From assembly GCA_902544085.1 (NCBI GenBank), contig CACCAP010000007.1, positions 1 to 64,000 of the forward strand: DNA of 64,000 nt, written 5' to 3'. A program made the translations under genes and the position numbers. Shown piece by piece: positions 16,168-25,007 of this stretch (positions within the stretch are counted from its first letter, which is position 1; every line of letters begins with the position of its first letter). The DNA is from an uncultured Bacteroidota bacterium. Its GTDB lineage: Bacteria; Bacteroidota; Bacteroidia; Flavobacteriales; Flavobacteriaceae. The notes beneath the pieces were generated by a model that saw nothing but the letters and a program-made list of their open reading frames with translations, was not told the origin of the DNA and searched no databases.

Positions 16168-18413
16168 TTTAAAAACTCATCCAGATCGATAAGATCTTTA
16201 ACATTGACTGATCTAGCCTTACTTCCCTCATATGGACCGACAATTCCTGCAGCTTCAAGTTGGTCAATAATTCTTCCAGCCCTATTATATCCCAATTTCA
16301 TCTTTCTTTGCAACAAAGAAGCAGAGCCTTGTTGTGCATTTACAATAATTTCTGCCGCCTCCTTAAACAATGGATCTCTTTCAGAAATATCATTCTCAGA
16401 ACTTACATTTGTTTCTTGATCAATGATTTCTGGTAAAATATAAGGGGTTGAATAACCAACTTGATTACCAACAAATGAAACCATTTTTTCAATTTCGGGT
16501 GTATCTACAAAACCACACTGTAGTCTCGTTAAATCGCTACCCTGTGAAAATAACATATCACCCCTTCCAATTAGTTGTTCAGCACCTGAAGAATCTAATA
16601 CTGTTCGTGAATCAATTTTACTTGTTACCCTAAACGAAATTCTTGCAGGAATATTGGCTTTTATAAGACCTGTTATAACATTTACAGATGGTCTTTGTGT
16701 AGCTAAAACCAAATGTATACCAACTGCTCTAGCCATTTGCGCCAATCTTGCAATGTTAGTTTCAACCTCTTTTCCTGTAGTCATTATCAAATCTGCAAAT
16801 TCATCAATTATCAATACTAAATACGGAATGTACTTATGACCGTCTCTGGGACTCAAAACTCTTTTTTTAAACTTTTGATTATATTCTTTAATGTTTCGGC
16901 ATTTTGCATTTTTTAGCATTTCGTACCTGTTATCCATCTCTTTACACAATGACTTTAGTGTTTTTACTGCAATTTTACTGTCTGTAATAATCGAATCGTT
17001 AACCTCAGGAAGCTTGGCTAAATAATGTTTTTCGATTTTATTAAATAAAGTTAATTCAACTTTTTTAGGGTCAACAAGAACAAACTTTACATCTGCTGGA
17101 TGTTTTTTGTAAATTATTGAGGTTAATATTGAATTAATTCCTACAGATTTTCCTTGACCAGTTGCTCCTGCAACAAGTAGGTGAGGCATTTTTGTTAAAT
17201 CAACAACAAAAGTCTCATTACTTATTGTTTTTCCCAATGCTAAGGGGATTTCCATCTCAGCATCTTGAAATTTTTTAGACGATAGTAACGACTTAATTGA
17301 AACTATTTTTGGAGACTCATTTGGAACTTCAATTCCAATTGTTCCTTTTCCCGGCATTGGGGCGATTATTCTAATGCCCAAAGCTGATAGCGACAGTGCT
17401 ATATCATCCTCAAGATTTTTTATTTTTGATATTCTAACCCCAGCTTCAGGAACAATTTCATATAACGTGACAGTTGGTCCGATAGTAGCCTTGATGCTCT
17501 TTATTTCAATCTTATAATTTAAAAGTGTTTCTTCAATCTTATTTTTATTTTTTGCAAGCTCGTTTTCATCTATTTTGATTGCCCCTGTGCTGTCGTGTTC
17601 AATTAGTAAATCAATTTTTGGTTTTATAAAAGAACCTAAATCTAATTTTTGATCATAATCGGGCAGGTTATTAACATCAACAATTTCCTCTTGAACAGAT
17701 TCCTCAATTTCAATCTCAATTTTTGAATCCTCAATTGGTGAATTTTCTTCAGAATTTTCTTCAAGTTTTGAAAAATTTGAAATTGTAGGTTTTATTTCTT
17801 CGTCTTTAATTATATTTTTATTAAAACTGACATTTTTAGAATTTTCTTCATCAACAGTAATTTTCTCATCAGTATTAACTGTTTTTATTTTTTTCAAACT
17901 TTCAAGATAGTTTTTGAAGTTTATGTTAAAATTTAAAATTACAAAAGAGAATAAAACGAATAGTAATAAAAGTATTAAACCCAAATCTCCTATATATTCT
18001 AATAGAATAATATGAATCTCGTATCCAAATACACCACCAAAAATTTTATTTTCTATAATGTAGCTGAGTAAAATTGATATCCATACACAAATAACCAAAG
18101 CATTAATTGAAATATCAATTAATTTTTTTGTAAAACTATTTATTAGCAGAGATAATCCATAAAAACTGAAAAGTAAAGGAAAAACAAAAGATCCAATACC
18201 AAAGCCTTTAAATATTAATAAGTTGGAAATAATAAGACCAATCTTTTTTCCAAAATTTTGAATGTCTTCAGTTGAACTTATAATTTCATCCAACTCGGAC
18301 TGATCTACTTGCCAATTAAAAAGAAAAGAAGTCATTGAGATAAAGACTAAGGCTGAAAAAAATATGAGAAAAACACCTGTGATAGTCTTGTATTTATTTT
18401 TGTTCTCTGACAT
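16164..18413 (-). CDS. ftsK: FtsK/SpoIIIE DNA translocase
   Basis: 749 residues. Four membrane segments lie at about residues 11-32, 72-93, 97-118 and 135-160. An acidic, Ser/Glu-rich linker (about 170-260) is short for the family. The motor domain has Walker A GATGQGKS at about residue 410, Walker B LVLIIDEFADLI, and the ATQRPSVNVITGLIKANIPARISF segment. The C-terminal winged-helix gamma domain (about 690-735, GSASLLQRKMKLGYNRAGRII) reads KOPS-like sequences. It pumps chromosomes through the division septum and activates dimer resolution. It shares one base with nhaC (TAATG). Confidence 0.95.
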   Translation of the reverse strand: MSENKNKYKTITGVFLIFFSALVFISMTSFLFNWQVDQSELDEIISSTEDIQNFGKKIGLIISNLLIFKGFGIGSFVFPLLFSFYGLSLLINSFTKKLIDISINALVICVWISILLSYIIENKIFGGVFGYEIHIILLEYIGDLGLILLLLFVLFSFVILNFNINFKNYLESLKKIKTVNTDEKITVDEENSKNVSFNKNIIKDEEIKPTISNFSKLEENSEENSPIEDSKIEIEIEESVQEEIVDVNNLPDYDQKLDLGSFIKPKIDLLIEHDSTGAIKIDENELAKNKNKIEETLLNYKIEIKSIKATIGPTVTLYEIVPEAGVRISKIKNLEDDIALSLSALGIRIIAPMPGKGTIGIEVPNESPKIVSIKSLLSSKKFQDAEMEIPLALGKTISNETFVVDLTKMPHLLVAGATGQGKSVGINSILTSIIYKKHPADVKFVLVDPKKVELTLFNKIEKHYLAKLPEVNDSIITDSKIAVKTLKSLCKEMDNRYEMLKNAKCRNIKEYNQKFKKRVLSPRDGHKYIPYLVLIIDEFADLIMTTGKEVETNIARLAQMARAVGIHLVLATQRPSVNVITGLIKANIPARISFRVTSKIDSRTVLDSSGAEQLIGRGDMLFSQGSDLTRLQCGFVDTPEIEKMVSFVGNQVGYSTPYILPEIIDQETNVSSENDISERDPLFKEAAEIIVNAQQGSASLLQRKMKLGYNRAGRIIDQLEAAGIVGPYEGSKARSVNVKDLIDLDEFLK

Positions 18414-19864
18414 TAAACTTTTTTTATTTTATATCTTATATAAGCTACAGTCAAGGTTATTATTGGACTTAACCAGTTAAAAATAGCGTAAATAAAATAA
18501 TCAAATACACTAACATTTAATACGGTTGACTGGTATGCTCCGCATGTGTTCCATGGAATTAATACAGAGGTTACAGTTCCAGAATCCTCGATTGTTCTAC
18601 TTAAATTAACAGAGCTAAGACCTCTTTCTCTATATGATTCTGAATACATTTTTCCAGGAATTACAATTGATAAGTATTGATCCGATGCTGACAGGTTTAC
18701 AGTTAAGCAACTGAAGACAGTATTAGCAAATAAACTAAAAGTTGATTTTGCATAATCTAGTAGTGTTGAACTTATCTTTTTTAAAGCACCTATTCCATCC
18801 ATTGCGCCACCAAAAACCATTGCACAAATCACTAACCACACAGTATCGAGCATACCTGCCATGCCGCCGGAATATAAAAGTTCATCTAAAAAGTTGATAT
18901 TAGTTTGAATGTTAGTATCGCCAACAATTGAGTTCATTATTACCATATATTCATTAAGTTCTTGATCTGGGTTATTATTAATAATTGAATCTATTGTATC
19001 ACCTTGAAAAATTAAGGCAAAAAACGAAGCTAATAATGTCCCCAAAAAAAGTGCTATAGCCGGGTTTGTTTTTTTTATAATTAGTATAATTACAAATATG
19101 GGTACTAAAAATAGAATTGGCGTAGTATTGAAAAAGTTAGGTATCAACTCAATGTAGCTTTGATTAGATATTTCATCATTAGGGAGATTAATTAGGTTAA
19201 AAAGTAAAAAAAATATAAATGTGATAACTATGGTTGGAAATGTGGTAATCATCATGTATTTAATATGATCAAATAAGTTGGATTCAGTGACAGCAGCTGC
19301 GAGATTAGTTGTATCACTAAGTGGGGACATTTTATCCCCAAAATACGCCCCAGATATCACTGCTCCAGCAACCATTCCAGTATCAAAGCCTAAGACCTTT
19401 CCAATTCCTATTAATGCAATTCCTACAGTTGCTGAGGTTGACCAACTGCTCCCTGTGGCAAAAGATGTTAAGGCACATATTATTATGCAGGATGGAAGAA
19501 AAAAAGATGCATTAATAATTTTAAATCCATAATAAATCATTGAGGGAATAATTCCGCTAAGTAGCCAGGATCCTGCTAATGAACCAACTAAAAGTAATAT
19601 CAGTATTGGAGTGCCTATAGATTCGATGTTTTTGGAAATGGAATTAAAAATTGAGTTAATATTAATTTTATTTTTAACCCCAACCAAAATTGCTAGAAAT
19701 GCACCAGTAAGCAATATAAATTGATTTGAGCCTTCAAGTGCCGAATCACCGTAGAAAATGTAGACGTTTAAAAATAAAAGGAGTATCAAAAAAAATATTG
19801 GCAATACAGAGTCAAATAAACTTATTTTAGTAGCAATATTGGCGGCGTTTTTTTCCGTTTTCAT
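18413..19864 (-). CDS. nhaC: NhaC-family Na+/H+ antiporter
   Basis: 483 residues with about eleven hydrophobic segments. The segment SFATGSSWSTSATVGIALIGIG followed by GAVISGAYFGDKMSPLSDTTNLA is the hallmark of NhaC antiporters, and the second half has the related DQYLSIVIPGKMY and PWNTCGAYQ motifs. It probably exchanges sodium for protons, which fits a marine habitat; some family members exchange organic anions or amino acids. It opens the minus-strand run into ftsK and is divergent from lpdA. A seven-of-eight -7-like TATATTAG lies about 12 bases upstream. Confidence 0.88.
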   Translation of the reverse strand: MKTEKNAANIATKISLFDSVLPIFFLILLLFLNVYIFYGDSALEGSNQFILLTGAFLAILVGVKNKININSIFNSISKNIESIGTPILILLLVGSLAGSWLLSGIIPSMIYYGFKIINASFFLPSCIIICALTSFATGSSWSTSATVGIALIGIGKVLGFDTGMVAGAVISGAYFGDKMSPLSDTTNLAAAVTESNLFDHIKYMMITTFPTIVITFIFFLLFNLINLPNDEISNQSYIELIPNFFNTTPILFLVPIFVIILIIKKTNPAIALFLGTLLASFFALIFQGDTIDSIINNNPDQELNEYMVIMNSIVGDTNIQTNINFLDELLYSGGMAGMLDTVWLVICAMVFGGAMDGIGALKKISSTLLDYAKSTFSLFANTVFSCLTVNLSASDQYLSIVIPGKMYSESYRERGLSSVNLSRTIEDSGTVTSVLIPWNTCGAYQSTVLNVSVFDYFIYAIFNWLSPIITLTVAYIRYKIKKV

Positions 19865-19947
19865 TTGTTTGCTAATATATTCATAAAAAGCGATATTAAT
19901 TGACTGAATTTAAAGATATAAACGAATAAATATCTTCCAACATTTAG

Positions 19948-19955
19948 TATTTTTG
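19948..19955 (+). promoter_or_regulatory. -7 element of lpdA, predicts a leaderless transcript
   Basis: TATTTTTG is a perfect TAnnTTTG match ending 4 bases before the GTG start at 19960. With the spacing inferred from the SRP RNA gene, transcription would begin at the start codon itself. Confidence 0.6.
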
Positions 19956-19959
19956 TTTT

Positions 19960-21360
19960 GTGAAAAATTACGATTTGGTTGTTATTGGTTCGGGACCAGG
20001 AGGTTATGTATGTGCGATACGTGCATCTCAATTAGGAATTAAAACAGCTATTATTGAAAAATATACATCTCTTGGAGGAACATGCCTAAATGTAGGTTGT
20101 ATTCCATCTAAGGCATTATTAGATTCATCTCATCATTACCATGATGTGGTGCATAACATTTCAAGTCATGGAATTAACGTTGAAGGTGCAATTTCTTTAG
20201 ATTTTAAAAAAATGATAGAAAGGAAAAACAATGTCGTTTCTCAAACTGTGAAGGGTATTGATTTTTTAATGAACAAAAACAACATTGATGTATACAATGG
20301 TTTTGCAAGTTTTGTTGACGATCATTTAATCAATATTGAAAACGATACAAATCAAACAATTAAATTTGACAAATGTGTAATAGCGACTGGATCAAAACCT
20401 GCTACCTTGCCATTTATAAACATTGATAAGGAAAGAATAATAACATCCACGGAGGCTTTGTCACTCAATGAAATTCCAAAATCACTGACTATTATAGGAG
20501 CAGGTGTCATAGGTCTAGAGCTTGGTCAAGTATATAATAGACTAGGTTCAGAGGTTAATGTTATTGAATATTCAGATAAGATTACACCTTTTATGGACAA
20601 TGATGTTTCTAAAGAATTACTTAAAATATTCAAAAAAGAAAAGATTAACTTTTACTTATCATCAAAAGTTTTTGATGTAAAGTCACTCGATTGTAATGTG
20701 ATCGTTAAAGCTGAAAATAAGTCTGGAGAAATTTTAGAGTTTGTTTCAGATTATTGCCTAGTTTCAGTCGGAAGAAAACCCTATACCGAAAATTTAGGTT
20801 TGAATTCGGTAGGTGTTGATACAGATAAGTTTGGAAGAATTATTATTGATAGACAATTTAAAACAACTAATGATAATATTTTTGCAATTGGTGATGTTGT
20901 TAATGGACCCATGTTAGCACACAAAGCTGAGGAGGAAGGGATAGCTGTTGCTGAAATTTTAAAAAATCAGAAACCGCACATTGATTATAATTTAATTCCT
21001 AATGTAATTTACACATGGCCAGAGGTTTCTAGTGTTGGTAAGACTGAGCAAGAACTAATTGAAGAAAAAATTAATTATAAAAAAGGAAGTTTTCCCATGA
21101 GAGCTCTTGGTAGGTCAAGGGCAAGTAATGACTTAAGTGGTTTTGTAAAGATTTTAGCAGACAAAAAAACTGATGAGATACTTGGTGTCCACATAATAGG
21201 AGCAAGAGCAGCTGACCTAATCACGGAGGCTGTTACTGCGATGGAATTCAAAGCCTCATGCGAAGATATTGCTATGATGAGTCATCCTCACCCGACATAC
21301 TCTGAAGCACTAAAAGAAGCTGCTCTTGCTGCATTAGAGAACAGACCTCTTCATATTTAG
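19960..21360 (+). CDS. lpdA: Dihydrolipoyl dehydrogenase (E3)
   Basis: 466 residues with a GTG start at 19960; no upstream in-frame ATG exists and the second residue begins the conserved KNYDLVVIGSGPGGY FAD fold. The redox disulfide is Cys42/Cys47 in GGTCLNVGCIPSK. The NAD-binding GAGVIGLELGQV and the C-terminal His-Pro-His-Pro-T-x-S-E interface are present. It reoxidises lipoamide in pyruvate, 2-oxoglutarate and branched-chain 2-oxoacid dehydrogenase complexes, and could serve the fused E1 encoded at 59942-62344. It stands alone, convergent with the M20 deacetylase with a 4-base stop overlap. Confidence 0.95.
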   Translation: MKNYDLVVIGSGPGGYVCAIRASQLGIKTAIIEKYTSLGGTCLNVGCIPSKALLDSSHHYHDVVHNISSHGINVEGAISLDFKKMIERKNNVVSQTVKGIDFLMNKNNIDVYNGFASFVDDHLINIENDTNQTIKFDKCVIATGSKPATLPFINIDKERIITSTEALSLNEIPKSLTIIGAGVIGLELGQVYNRLGSEVNVIEYSDKITPFMDNDVSKELLKIFKKEKINFYLSSKVFDVKSLDCNVIVKAENKSGEILEFVSDYCLVSVGRKPYTENLGLNSVGVDTDKFGRIIIDRQFKTTNDNIFAIGDVVNGPMLAHKAEEEGIAVAEILKNQKPHIDYNLIPNVIYTWPEVSSVGKTEQELIEEKINYKKGSFPMRALGRSRASNDLSGFVKILADKKTDEILGVHIIGARAADLITEAVTAMEFKASCEDIAMMSHPHPTYSEALKEAALAALENRPLHI

Positions 21361-22421
21361 ATTTTTAACGTTTCTAATATTTTTATATACTTAGGAATTG
21401 CTTCCTTTATTTCATCCAGAAAAACAAATTCATTAGCAGTATGCGACCTTTTTGAGTCTCCTGGTCCAATCTTGACAGAATCACATTTGATTTTTGATTG
21501 GTCAGAAAGAGTTGGTGATCCATAGGTTTTTATTTTTAATTTTTTTGCAACATAATTAATTTGATGATTACTGTCAATTGACTTACTGTTTAGCTCAAGA
21601 TTTCTGGGCAGTATTTTACAGTCTACATTTTGCTCAAATATCTCCAAAATCTCTTTGTTTGAATATAAATCATTAACTCTTACATCAACAACCATCTTAA
21701 CATTAGATGGAACAACATTATGTTGTTTACCCGCATTTATTTGAGTGATTGTTACTTTAACTTTTCCAAGAGTTTTGGAAACTTTATTAAAATCTAATGC
21801 ATTAATTTGATCAATTATTTTATTGATTTTTTGAATTGGATTATTTGTATTGGGGTGGGCTGCATGGCTAGATGTTCCATTAATTATTAAGTCAAATACA
21901 ATTAATCCCTTTTCAGCAATGGCAATTTCCATCTTTGTTGGTTCCCCGATGATTGCAAAATCAATCTTTGGTAGTTTTGGAATAACACTTTTTATTCCAT
22001 TTTTTCCAGATTTTTCTTCTTCTGCTGAAGCTAAAAAAATCAAGTTATAATTTAAATTCTTGCAATCATAAAAGAACTTAAATGTAGAAATAAGAGAAAC
22101 TAATGATGCACCTGCATCATTACTTCCAAGACCATAAAGCTTTCCCTGATCAACAATTGGCTCATAAGGATCGTTTGTGTAAGAATCGTTTGGTTCAACT
22201 GTATCGTGGTGTGAATTTAAAAGAATATTGGGTTTTTCTTCATTATAATATTTATTGTAGCAATAGATATTATTAACATGTCTTTTAAAGGGTATGGAGT
22301 TCTTATTGAGCCAATTTTCTAATAATGTTGCAGTATTTTCCTCTTGAAAAGAAAATGATTGGGTAGATATTAATTCTTTTAATAATTCAACAGACTCTAG
22401 GTAAAGTGACTCTTCATTCAT
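21357..22421 (-). CDS. argE: M20-family N-acyl-amino-acid deacetylase, ArgE-like
   Basis: 354 residues from the ATG at 22421. An ATG 30 bases upstream is in frame, but a perfect -7 element lies between the two, so the shorter form is preferred. The metal site is complete: His in NSHHDT, Asp in GSNDAG, the catalytic Glu pair in SAEEEKSG, Glu in GEPT, and the final His in SHTANEF. The dimerisation lid domain lies at about residues 165-270. It resembles Bacteroidota acetylornithine/acetylcitrulline deacetylases of arginine synthesis more than DapE. No other arg biosynthesis gene is in the window. The substrate is therefore likely but not certain. Confidence 0.8.
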   Translation of the reverse strand: MNEESLYLESVELLKELISTQSFSFQEENTATLLENWLNKNSIPFKRHVNNIYCYNKYYNEEKPNILLNSHHDTVEPNDSYTNDPYEPIVDQGKLYGLGSNDAGASLVSLISTFKFFYDCKNLNYNLIFLASAEEEKSGKNGIKSVIPKLPKIDFAIIGEPTKMEIAIAEKGLIVFDLIINGTSSHAAHPNTNNPIQKINKIIDQINALDFNKVSKTLGKVKVTITQINAGKQHNVVPSNVKMVVDVRVNDLYSNKEILEIFEQNVDCKILPRNLELNSKSIDSNHQINYVAKKLKIKTYGSPTLSDQSKIKCDSVKIGPGDSKRSHTANEFVFLDEIKEAIPKYIKILETLKI

Positions 22422-22430
22422 TTTGAAATT

Positions 22431-22438
22431 CAAATATA
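22431..22438 (-). promoter_or_regulatory. -7 element upstream of the ArgE-like gene
   Basis: TATATTTG on the minus strand is a perfect TAnnTTTG match, 9 bases before the ATG at 22421. It selects that start over the in-frame ATG at 22451 and implies a leader of only about 5 bases. Confidence 0.6.
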
Positions 22439-22476
22439 CCAATATCTTCATTTTATGTTAATTTTATAAGGCAATA

Positions 22477-23754
22477 ATGGAAAGAAAAGAAAAAGTTTTT
22501 GTAGTTAAAAATATTAGTCATTTAAAAGAAAACCTTATGTTTTTATCAAAATCAAAAGAAAATGTTATTCTTCTTGATTCCAACAACAAAAAAAATGATT
22601 ATGAATTTATCTTTTCTTACGGTAAAATCAGTGAGTTAAAAAGCTCAGATAATTCATTAGAAAAACTTGATAATTACATTAACCAGTTGAATGATTGGAT
22701 TTTTGGGTTTATCTCTTATGATTTAAAGGACGAAATTGACGATTTTAATTCAAAAAATTTAAAATATTTTGATGTTCCTAATTTGTCATTTTTTCAACCG
22801 TCAACAATTTGGATTTTTGATGGAGTTATACTTAGAGCATTATACTTCGATGAAAAAGAAATATTAGAGGATTGGAGTGAGATTAACAAGATTCATACAA
22901 GATCAGATGAGAACAAAAATAATTTAAATGTAGAATTAACAGGAAGGTTATCAAAAGAAGAGTATATTAAAAAAATAAAAAATGTTAAAAAAAGAATTAA
23001 AATTGGAGACACCTATGAACTAAATTTTTGTTTTGATTTTTTTAATGACAACACAAAAATTAATCCTGAAAATACTTTTAAAAAACTTAATGAACTTACC
23101 GAGTCACCAATGAGTGTATACTACAAAGACAAACATTTTCATATACTGTCCTCTTCGCCTGAAAGGTTTATAAAAAGAAATAAGAAAACTATTATATCAC
23201 AACCAATTAAAGGGACTAAAAAAAGAGGAAAAACTTTTAATGAAGATGTGTTTCTTATAAATTCATTAAAGAACAGTATAAAAGAAAAATCTGAAAACCA
23301 CATGATAGTTGATTTGGTAAGAAACGATTTATCAAGAATTGCTAAAAAGGGTACAGTTAAAGTAACAGAACTTTCAAAAATTAACACCTATAAAAATATT
23401 CATCAAATGGTTTCAACAATTGAGGCTCAAATTGAAAATGAAATATTTTTTTCAAAAATTTTAAAAAGTACTTTTCCCATGGGAAGTATGACAGGAGCTC
23501 CAAAAATAAAAACCATGAAAATTATTGATGAATTAGAAGAAACCTCGAGGGGAATTTATAGCGGAGCAATTGGCTACATCGACCCAAATAAAAATTTTGA
23601 TTTTAATGTCGTAATTAGGACTATTATTTATGATGATAAACTTTCAAAAATATCAGTTAATGTAGGTAGTGGAATAACTTTCAAATCAAATCCTGTAGAT
23701 GAGTATGAAGAATGTCTAACAAAAATTGATGCAATAAAAAAATCATTGTCATGA
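22477..23754 (+). CDS. pabB: Aminodeoxychorismate synthase component I
   Basis: 425 residues of the chorismate-binding family. The QPIKGTKKRG motif carries the Lys that distinguishes PabB-type enzymes (PIKGT) from anthranilate synthase (PIAGT). SSSPERF, HMIVDLVRNDLSRI and GSMTGAPKIKTMKIIDELE are further family signatures. The first 110 residues are divergent, as usual. It aminates chorismate to 4-amino-4-deoxychorismate for folate. It is the first gene of the operon pabB-tilS-dsbD, with a 4-base ATGA overlap to tilS. A seven-of-eight -7 element (TAATTTTA) lies at 22459-22466. The glutamine amidotransferase partner is not in the window. Confidence 0.88.
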   Translation: MERKEKVFVVKNISHLKENLMFLSKSKENVILLDSNNKKNDYEFIFSYGKISELKSSDNSLEKLDNYINQLNDWIFGFISYDLKDEIDDFNSKNLKYFDVPNLSFFQPSTIWIFDGVILRALYFDEKEILEDWSEINKIHTRSDENKNNLNVELTGRLSKEEYIKKIKNVKKRIKIGDTYELNFCFDFFNDNTKINPENTFKKLNELTESPMSVYYKDKHFHILSSSPERFIKRNKKTIISQPIKGTKKRGKTFNEDVFLINSLKNSIKEKSENHMIVDLVRNDLSRIAKKGTVKVTELSKINTYKNIHQMVSTIEAQIENEIFFSKILKSTFPMGSMTGAPKIKTMKIIDELEETSRGIYSGAIGYIDPNKNFDFNVVIRTIIYDDKLSKISVNVGSGITFKSNPVDEYEECLTKIDAIKKSLS

Positions 23755-25007
23755 GTAGGTGTATTTTTGAAAATAATGTTTTAAAAAAAATAAAATCCCT
23801 CAAGGAAAAAAAAATCCTTGTTTGCATGAGTGGTGGTTTGGATAGTACTGTACTTGCTCATTTGCTATTAAAAAATAATTTTAACATTTCTGTGGCTCAT
23901 GTTAACTATTCTTTGCGAGGAAATGAAAGCTTGAAAAATGAAAAATTTGTAAGAGATTTCTGTAAATCAAATAAGTTGAAATTGCACCTTAAAAAAATTC
24001 GAGAAGGTGAAATAAATAAGTCCATACAAATAGAGACCAGAAAAATTAGATACGATTGGTTTAAAAAAGTATTGATTGAATTCAATTACGACTTAATTAC
24101 TACAGCTCATCATTTGGATGATAATGTTGAAAATATTTTTATAGGTATCTTTAGAAATCCATCAAGAAATAATTTAACACTTATTCCTGAGCAGAATAAA
24201 AATATATCAAGACCTCTCTTAAGTGAAAAAAAGAGTGATATAATTTCATACGCAATATGCAATGAAATTGAGTTTAGCGTTGATTCTAGTAATTCTCAAG
24301 ATTATTATTTAAGAAATCGAATAAGAAATATTCTAATTCCTGAAATTGAAAAAATTGATAAAAATTTTACAGAAAAAGTTTCTGAAATTATTGAATCAAT
24401 AAGTTCTACCAAAATCGATTTTGTAATGGATAATTTGTTCATTCATGAATTAGATTATATAAAGATCAACAAGCAGGAGCTAGAAAATGAGAATTCATTG
24501 AATTACTTTATCGAAAATTTGAAAAATTTTAATTTTTACAATAAGAAGGAAATTCTAAATTTTTTGATTTCAAAAACTGGAAAGAAAATTGTATCAAATA
24601 CTCACACAATCCTGTCTGATAGAGAATTTTTTTTAATAAAGAGAAATGAAATTCTTGACTCAAATGAATATGAATTAGAAATGGGTATTAATCAGAAACC
24701 CTTTAAAATAAAATTAGAGATGACGGATGAAGCAAAAAAGCCGAATTCTAGAGAAGTATATTTTTATTGTGATATTAAACTTCCATTGATAGTCAGAAGA
24801 CCGAAGATTGGGGATACCTTCTATCCATACGGTATGAAGGGAAAAAAGAAGCTATCTAAATTTTTTAAAGACAAAAAAATGTCGATTTTTGCCAAACAAA
24901 ATCAGTGGGTGTTGTCGAACAGAGATGATATTTTATGGATAATTGGCGAAAGAGCAGACAATAGGTTTATAAAAACAAAAGGTAAATGTCTAAAAATTTC
25001 TATCTAA
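23751..25007 (+). CDS. tilS: tRNA(Ile)-lysidine synthase
   Basis: 418 residues. The PP-loop SGGLDS sits at about residues 27-32, followed by HVNYSLRG and TAHHLDDNVENIFIGIFR, all typical of TilS. A C-terminal domain with RRPKIGDTFYPYGMKGKKKLSKFFKDKK binds the tRNA acceptor. It converts the CAU anticodon C34 of minor tRNA-Ile to lysidine so that AUA is read as isoleucine, which matters in this AUA-rich genome. It overlaps pabB by 4 bases and dsbD by 22. Confidence 0.95.
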   Translation: MSRCIFENNVLKKIKSLKEKKILVCMSGGLDSTVLAHLLLKNNFNISVAHVNYSLRGNESLKNEKFVRDFCKSNKLKLHLKKIREGEINKSIQIETRKIRYDWFKKVLIEFNYDLITTAHHLDDNVENIFIGIFRNPSRNNLTLIPEQNKNISRPLLSEKKSDIISYAICNEIEFSVDSSNSQDYYLRNRIRNILIPEIEKIDKNFTEKVSEIIESISSTKIDFVMDNLFIHELDYIKINKQELENENSLNYFIENLKNFNFYNKKEILNFLISKTGKKIVSNTHTILSDREFFLIKRNEILDSNEYELEMGINQKPFKIKLEMTDEAKKPNSREVYFYCDIKLPLIVRRPKIGDTFYPYGMKGKKKLSKFFKDKKMSIFAKQNQWVLSNRDDILWIIGERADNRFIKTKGKCLKISI